A stretch of 64,000 nucleotides of DNA from Amycolatopsis lexingtonensis (lineage in GTDB: Bacteria; Actinomycetota; Actinomycetes; Mycobacteriales; Pseudonocardiaceae): NCBI RefSeq assembly GCF_014873755.1, contig NZ_JADBEG010000001.1:5997501-6061500 (forward strand), read 5' to 3'. Below the pieces are notes generated by a model that saw nothing but the letters and a program-made list of their open reading frames with translations, was not told the origin of the DNA and searched no databases. The position numbers and the translations under genes were made by a program. Below are positions 59,169 through 64,000 of this stretch, piece by piece (the stretch's first letter is position 1; every line of letters starts with the position of its first letter).

Positions 59169-60439
59169 AGTGCCTCGATCTCCTTAGCCAGCACGGTTTC
59201 CGGTCGTTCGATCAGCTGGTGCGCACCGTCGCGGACGACCTCGCGGTCCGCCACGACGACGTGCCGGACGTCGGCGCCGGACGCGGCGAACACCACGCCC
59301 GACGGCTCGATGCCGGCCGTTCGCACCGAATCCAGGGTCACGGTGACCAGGTCCGCGCCCGCCCCCTCGGCGAGCGCGCCGACCTCGTCCCACCCGACCG
59401 CGGCGTGGTCGGTCCCCGCTTCGAGGAGTTCCTCGGCGGTGAACCGGCCGCGTTCCTCGCTGGCCAGCCGGTCGTCCAGTTCCAGTGCGCGGGTTTCTTC
59501 GAAGGCGTCGACGACGGCGTTGCTGTCGCTGCCGATGCCCAGCCGCACCCCGGCGTCCCGCAGGGCGCGGGCCGGGCCGATGCCGTCGCCGAGGTCGCGT
59601 TCGGTGGTCGGGCAGAAACAGGCCCGCGCCCCGCCCAACAGCGCGATGTCCGACGCCGTGAGGTGGGTGGCGTGCACGGCGACCAGCCGTTCGGTCAGCA
59701 CCCCGCGCTCGGCCAGCAGCTCGGTGGGGGTGCGGCCGTACGCGGCCAGGCACTGCTCGTTCTCGGCCCGCTGCTCGGAAAGGTGGATGTGCACGACTCG
59801 CGGGCTGTCCACAAGGGACAACTGGTCGGCCGGGACCGCGCGCACCGAATGGATCGCCGCGCCGACCCGGAACAGGTCGTCTTCCTCCAGCGCGGCCACC
59901 CGAGACGCCCACGCCGAGGCCGAGCCGTCGGAGAACCGCCGCTGGACCTCGTCGGGCTCGACGCCGATCCCGCCCGCCAGGTAACAGGTGTCGAGCAGCG
60001 TCAGCCGGATCCCGGCGTCGGCGGCGGCCTGCCGCAACGCCGCCCCCATCGCGTTCGGGTCCGCGTACGGCTTCCCGCCGGGCGCGTGGTGCAGGTAGTG
60101 GAACTCCCCCACGCTCGTGTACCCGCCCAGCACCATCTCGGCGTAGACCCCGCGCGCCAGCCGGTAGTAGGTGTCGGGGTCGAGCCGGGACGCGAGCGCG
60201 TACATCCGCTCGCGCCACGTCCAGAACGTGCCACGCTCGTGGTGCGTCCGCCCGCGCAGCGCTCGGTGGAAGGCGTGCGAGTGGCCATTCGCGAACCCCG
60301 GCAGCGTCAGACCTTCGAGTACGACGCCGGTCCGCGGCGACCCCGGGGTCACGGCCGTGATCCGCCCGCCGTCGACGTCGATCCGCACCGCGGAAGCGAT
60401 CCCACCGGGCAGCCACGCCTGTTCGCACCAGTAGGTCAT
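59156..60439 (-). CDS. hutF: Formimidoylglutamate deiminase
   Basis: 427 residues, amidohydrolase: [19 protein letters not shown] (metal site), [41 protein letters not shown] and [22 protein letters not shown]. Hydrolyses N-formimino-glutamate to N-formyl-glutamate and ammonia, the branch that needs a following deformylase. Overlaps its upstream neighbour by 4 bp (ATGA). Confidence 0.93.
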   Translation of the reverse strand: MTYWCEQAWLPGGIASAVRIDVDGGRITAVTPGSPRTGVVLEGLTLPGFANGHSHAFHRALRGRTHHERGTFWTWRERMYALASRLDPDTYYRLARGVYAEMVLGGYTSVGEFHYLHHAPGGKPYADPNAMGAALRQAAADAGIRLTLLDTCYLAGGIGVEPDEVQRRFSDGSASAWASRVAALEEDDLFRVGAAIHSVRAVPADQLSLVDSPRVVHIHLSEQRAENEQCLAAYGRTPTELLAERGVLTERLVAVHATHLTASDIALLGGARACFCPTTERDLGDGIGPARALRDAGVRLGIGSDSNAVVDAFEETRALELDDRLASEERGRFTAEELLEAGTDHAAVGWDEVGALAEGAGADLVTVTLDSVRTAGIEPSGVVFAASGADVRHVVVADREVVRDGAHQLIERPETVLAKEIEALWQS

Positions 60440-61628
60440 CGCGCCAGCCGCTCCAGGACGCCGGCGAGCGCTTCGGCCCCGGCTTCGACGTCGGCGGCTT
60501 CGGCGAACTCCTCCGGCGAGTGACTGATCCCGGTCGGGTTGCGCACGTAGAGCATTCCCGACGGGACGAACCCGGCGAGGATCGCCGCGTCGTGACCGGC
60601 GCCGGTGGGCAGCTCCGGCGGCCCGCCGAGCCAGCCGCCCAGGTCCCGGCGCAGGGCGTCGTCGAACACGACATCGTCCGAATAGGACTCCCGGGTGACG
60701 GTGACCCGGCAGCCTTCCTCGGCGGCCGCAGCCTCCGCCGCGCGCGTGATGTCCTCGACCAGCGCGGGCGTCACGCTTCCCGGCACCCGCGCGTCGAGCC
60801 ACAGGTCCACAATGGACGCGATGACGTTGGTGCCGCCCGGTGTCGGCACGAGCCGTCCGACGGTCGCCCGCGCGTCCGGCACCGCCTTGGCCAGCCGCCG
60901 GACGGCGGTGACCGTCGCGGCGGCGGGCAGCATCGGGTCGGCCCGGTCGGCCAGGAGTGTCGCCCCGGCGTGGTTCCCCTGCCCGGCGAAGGAAAACCGC
61001 CACCTTCCGTGCGCGATCACCGTGCTGCCGACCGCGACCGGCGCACCCAGGTCGATCAGCCCGCGTCCCTGCTCGACGTGCAGCTCGAGGAACCGCCCGA
61101 TCTGCCCGAGCCGCGCCGGATCGGCGCCGATCAGCTCCGGGTCGAAGCCGGACTTCGCCGCGGCCTCGGCGAACGTGACACCGTCGGCGTCCCGCAGCCC
61201 GCGCGCCTTGCCGGCGTCGATCGTGCCGGTGAGCAGCCGCGAGCCGAGGCAGGGGACGCCGAAACGGCCGCCCTCCTCCTCGGTGAACACGACGACGGCG
61301 AACGGCTTGCCCGGCCGGAAACCCCTGGCCTGTAAGGCCTCCACCGCGGCCAGCGCGCTGACGACGCCGAGCGGGCCGTCGAACGCGCCGCCGCCGGGCA
61401 CCGAGTCGAGGTGGCTGCCGGTGACGACGGCGTCCGGCCCCGGCGGTCCCCACCAGGCCCAGATGTTGCCGTTGTGGTCGGTGTCGACGTCCAGCCCGAG
61501 CCCCAGCGCGCGCTCGCCGAACCACGCGCGCAGGTCCTGCTCGGGCGCGTCGAAGGCGTGCCGCGAATAGCCGCCGCGCTTCGGGTCGCGCCCGACGTCT
61601 TCGATTTCCGCGAGCAGCCCGGAAGCCG

Positions 61629-61632
<4 letters not shown>
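60436..61632 (-). CDS. M20 amidohydrolase (allantoate/N-carbamoyl amino acid hydrolase type)
   Basis: 398 residues: [38 protein letters not shown] and [12 protein letters not shown] carry the metal ligands; [11 protein letters not shown] and [20 protein letters not shown] complete the family. Located between hutU and hutF with GTGA/ATGA overlaps on both sides. No HutG-type N-formylglutamate hydrolase is present in the window, so this enzyme probably performs that step, giving glutamate and formate. Allantoate activity cannot be excluded by sequence. Confidence 0.88.
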
Positions 61633-63280
<1,648 letters not shown>

Positions 63281-63281
<1 letters not shown>

Positions 63282-64000
63282 CAAACCTCCAGACGGGCGG
63301 CGTCGAGGACGGCGCCGGAGCGGACGAGTTCTTCGGCGGCCGCGATCTCGGGCGCCAGGTGGCGGTCGGGACCGGGGCCGTTCACCTTGGTGCGCAGGAG
63401 ATCCCGCACGCGGCCGGTGACCGGCGACGGCTCCAGCGGCGCCCGGAAGTCCAGCGCCCGGGCGGCCGTCAGCAGCTCGATGGCGAGCACGGTGGTCAGG
63501 CCGTCGACGGCCTTGCGCAGCTTCCGCGCGGCCGACCAGCCCATGGAGACGTGGTCCTCCTGCATGGCACTGCTCGGGATCGAGTCGACGGACGCGGGCA
63601 CGGCGAGCCGCTTAAGCTCGCTGACCACGGCGGCCTGGGTGTACTGGGCGATCATGTGGCCGGAGTCGACGCCGGGGTCGTGCGCGAGGAACGGCGGCAG
63701 GCCGTGCGAACGCGCCTTGTCGAGCATCCGGTCGGTGCGGCGCTCGGCGATGCTGGCGACGTCGGCGATCGGGATGGCCAGGAAGTCGAGCACGTACGCG
63801 ACGGGCGCGCCGTGGAAGTTGCCGTTGGACTCGACGCGGCCGTCGGCGAGCACGACGGGATTGTCCACAGCGGACATGAGCTCGCGGTCGCCGACCAGTT
63901 CGGCGTGCGCGAGGCTGTCGCGCGCGGCTCCGTGCACTTGCGGGGCGCAGCGCAGCGAATAGGCGTCCTGGACGCGGTTGCAGTCCGGGCCGCGGTGGCT
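63281..64000 (-). CDS. hutH: Histidine ammonia-lyase, C-terminal part (cut by window edge)
   Basis: The last 239 codons are inside the window: [40 protein letters not shown] and [13 protein letters not shown] are typical of the HAL/PAL family near the MIO active site. The Ala-Ser-Gly MIO triad itself lies beyond the edge. First step of histidine degradation; promoter-proximal gene as far as visible. Confidence 0.94.

Overview
This is a high-GC window with very dense gene packing. Four-base ATGA/GTGA overlaps between neighbours and GTG starts are common. Gene content suggests a Pseudonocardiaceae actinomycete, probably Amycolatopsis or a close relative: actinobacterial-type topoisomerase IV, 13E12/DUF222 protein, EbfC/WXG/NlpC cassette, LacI-controlled secreted glycosidases, PHO-box and SOS-box-like sites, and intergenic palindromic repeats. 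Genus is inferred, not demonstrated. I found no rRNA, tRNA, insertion sequence, CRISPR array or prophage.

Layout. 1-11.4 kb: edge of a secreted GH27-type alpha-galactosidase, an orphan AAA ATPase, a small lipoprotein, then a LacI regulator divergent from a four-gene transporter in ytfQ-ytfR-ytfT-yjfF order, followed by a secreted GH2+LamG glycosidase. I read this as a galactofuranoside (or related furanoside) uptake and cleavage locus with a clear 27-bp operator at 4148-4174. 11.4-20.9 kb: small stress/regulatory units (CMD protein and NAD-binding protein under a MerR-type promoter, TetR, PGPGW membrane protein, serine hydrolase, ArsR-AHSA1-RibD operon, a shortened DUF222 protein behind an SOS-like box, an LLM/FMN reductase pair, a Pro/Ala-rich protein). 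21-25.7 kb: topoisomerase IV (parE, parC). 25.7-30.2 kb: a five-gene acyl-CoA degradation operon (thiolase, SRPBCC, MaoC, SDR, acyl-CoA dehydrogenase). 30.2-34.8 kb: three secreted carbohydrate proteins (GH3, ThuA-ricin, GH1).

34.9-41.2 kb: DinB protein, AraC regulator with pobA, a four-gene cassette of WXG-like, NlpC/P60 and two EbfC/YbaB-like proteins, then a MauE-DsbA thiol oxidation pair. 41.3-50.4 kb: orphan solute-binding lipoprotein overlapping hrpB, an ABC-2 exporter, a TetR/FAD-monooxygenase divergent pair with a double palindromic operator, and a two-component system whose kinase has an unusual C-terminal membrane extension. 50.4-58 kb: dienelactone hydrolase, two unknown proteins, low-affinity phosphate transporter behind a three-unit PHO box, an Lnt-like protein, a truncated hydrolase, a class-2 lipase and a FAD monooxygenase. 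58-64 kb: a translationally coupled histidine degradation operon hutH-hutU-M20 hydrolase-hutF-hutI, with hutH cut by the window edge.

Repeats are the least explained layer. A 55-bp double palindrome occurs in two intergenic regions 51.5 kb apart (2040-2094 and 53609-53663). A different double palindrome (43582-43632) sits inside hrpB and is translated in frame.
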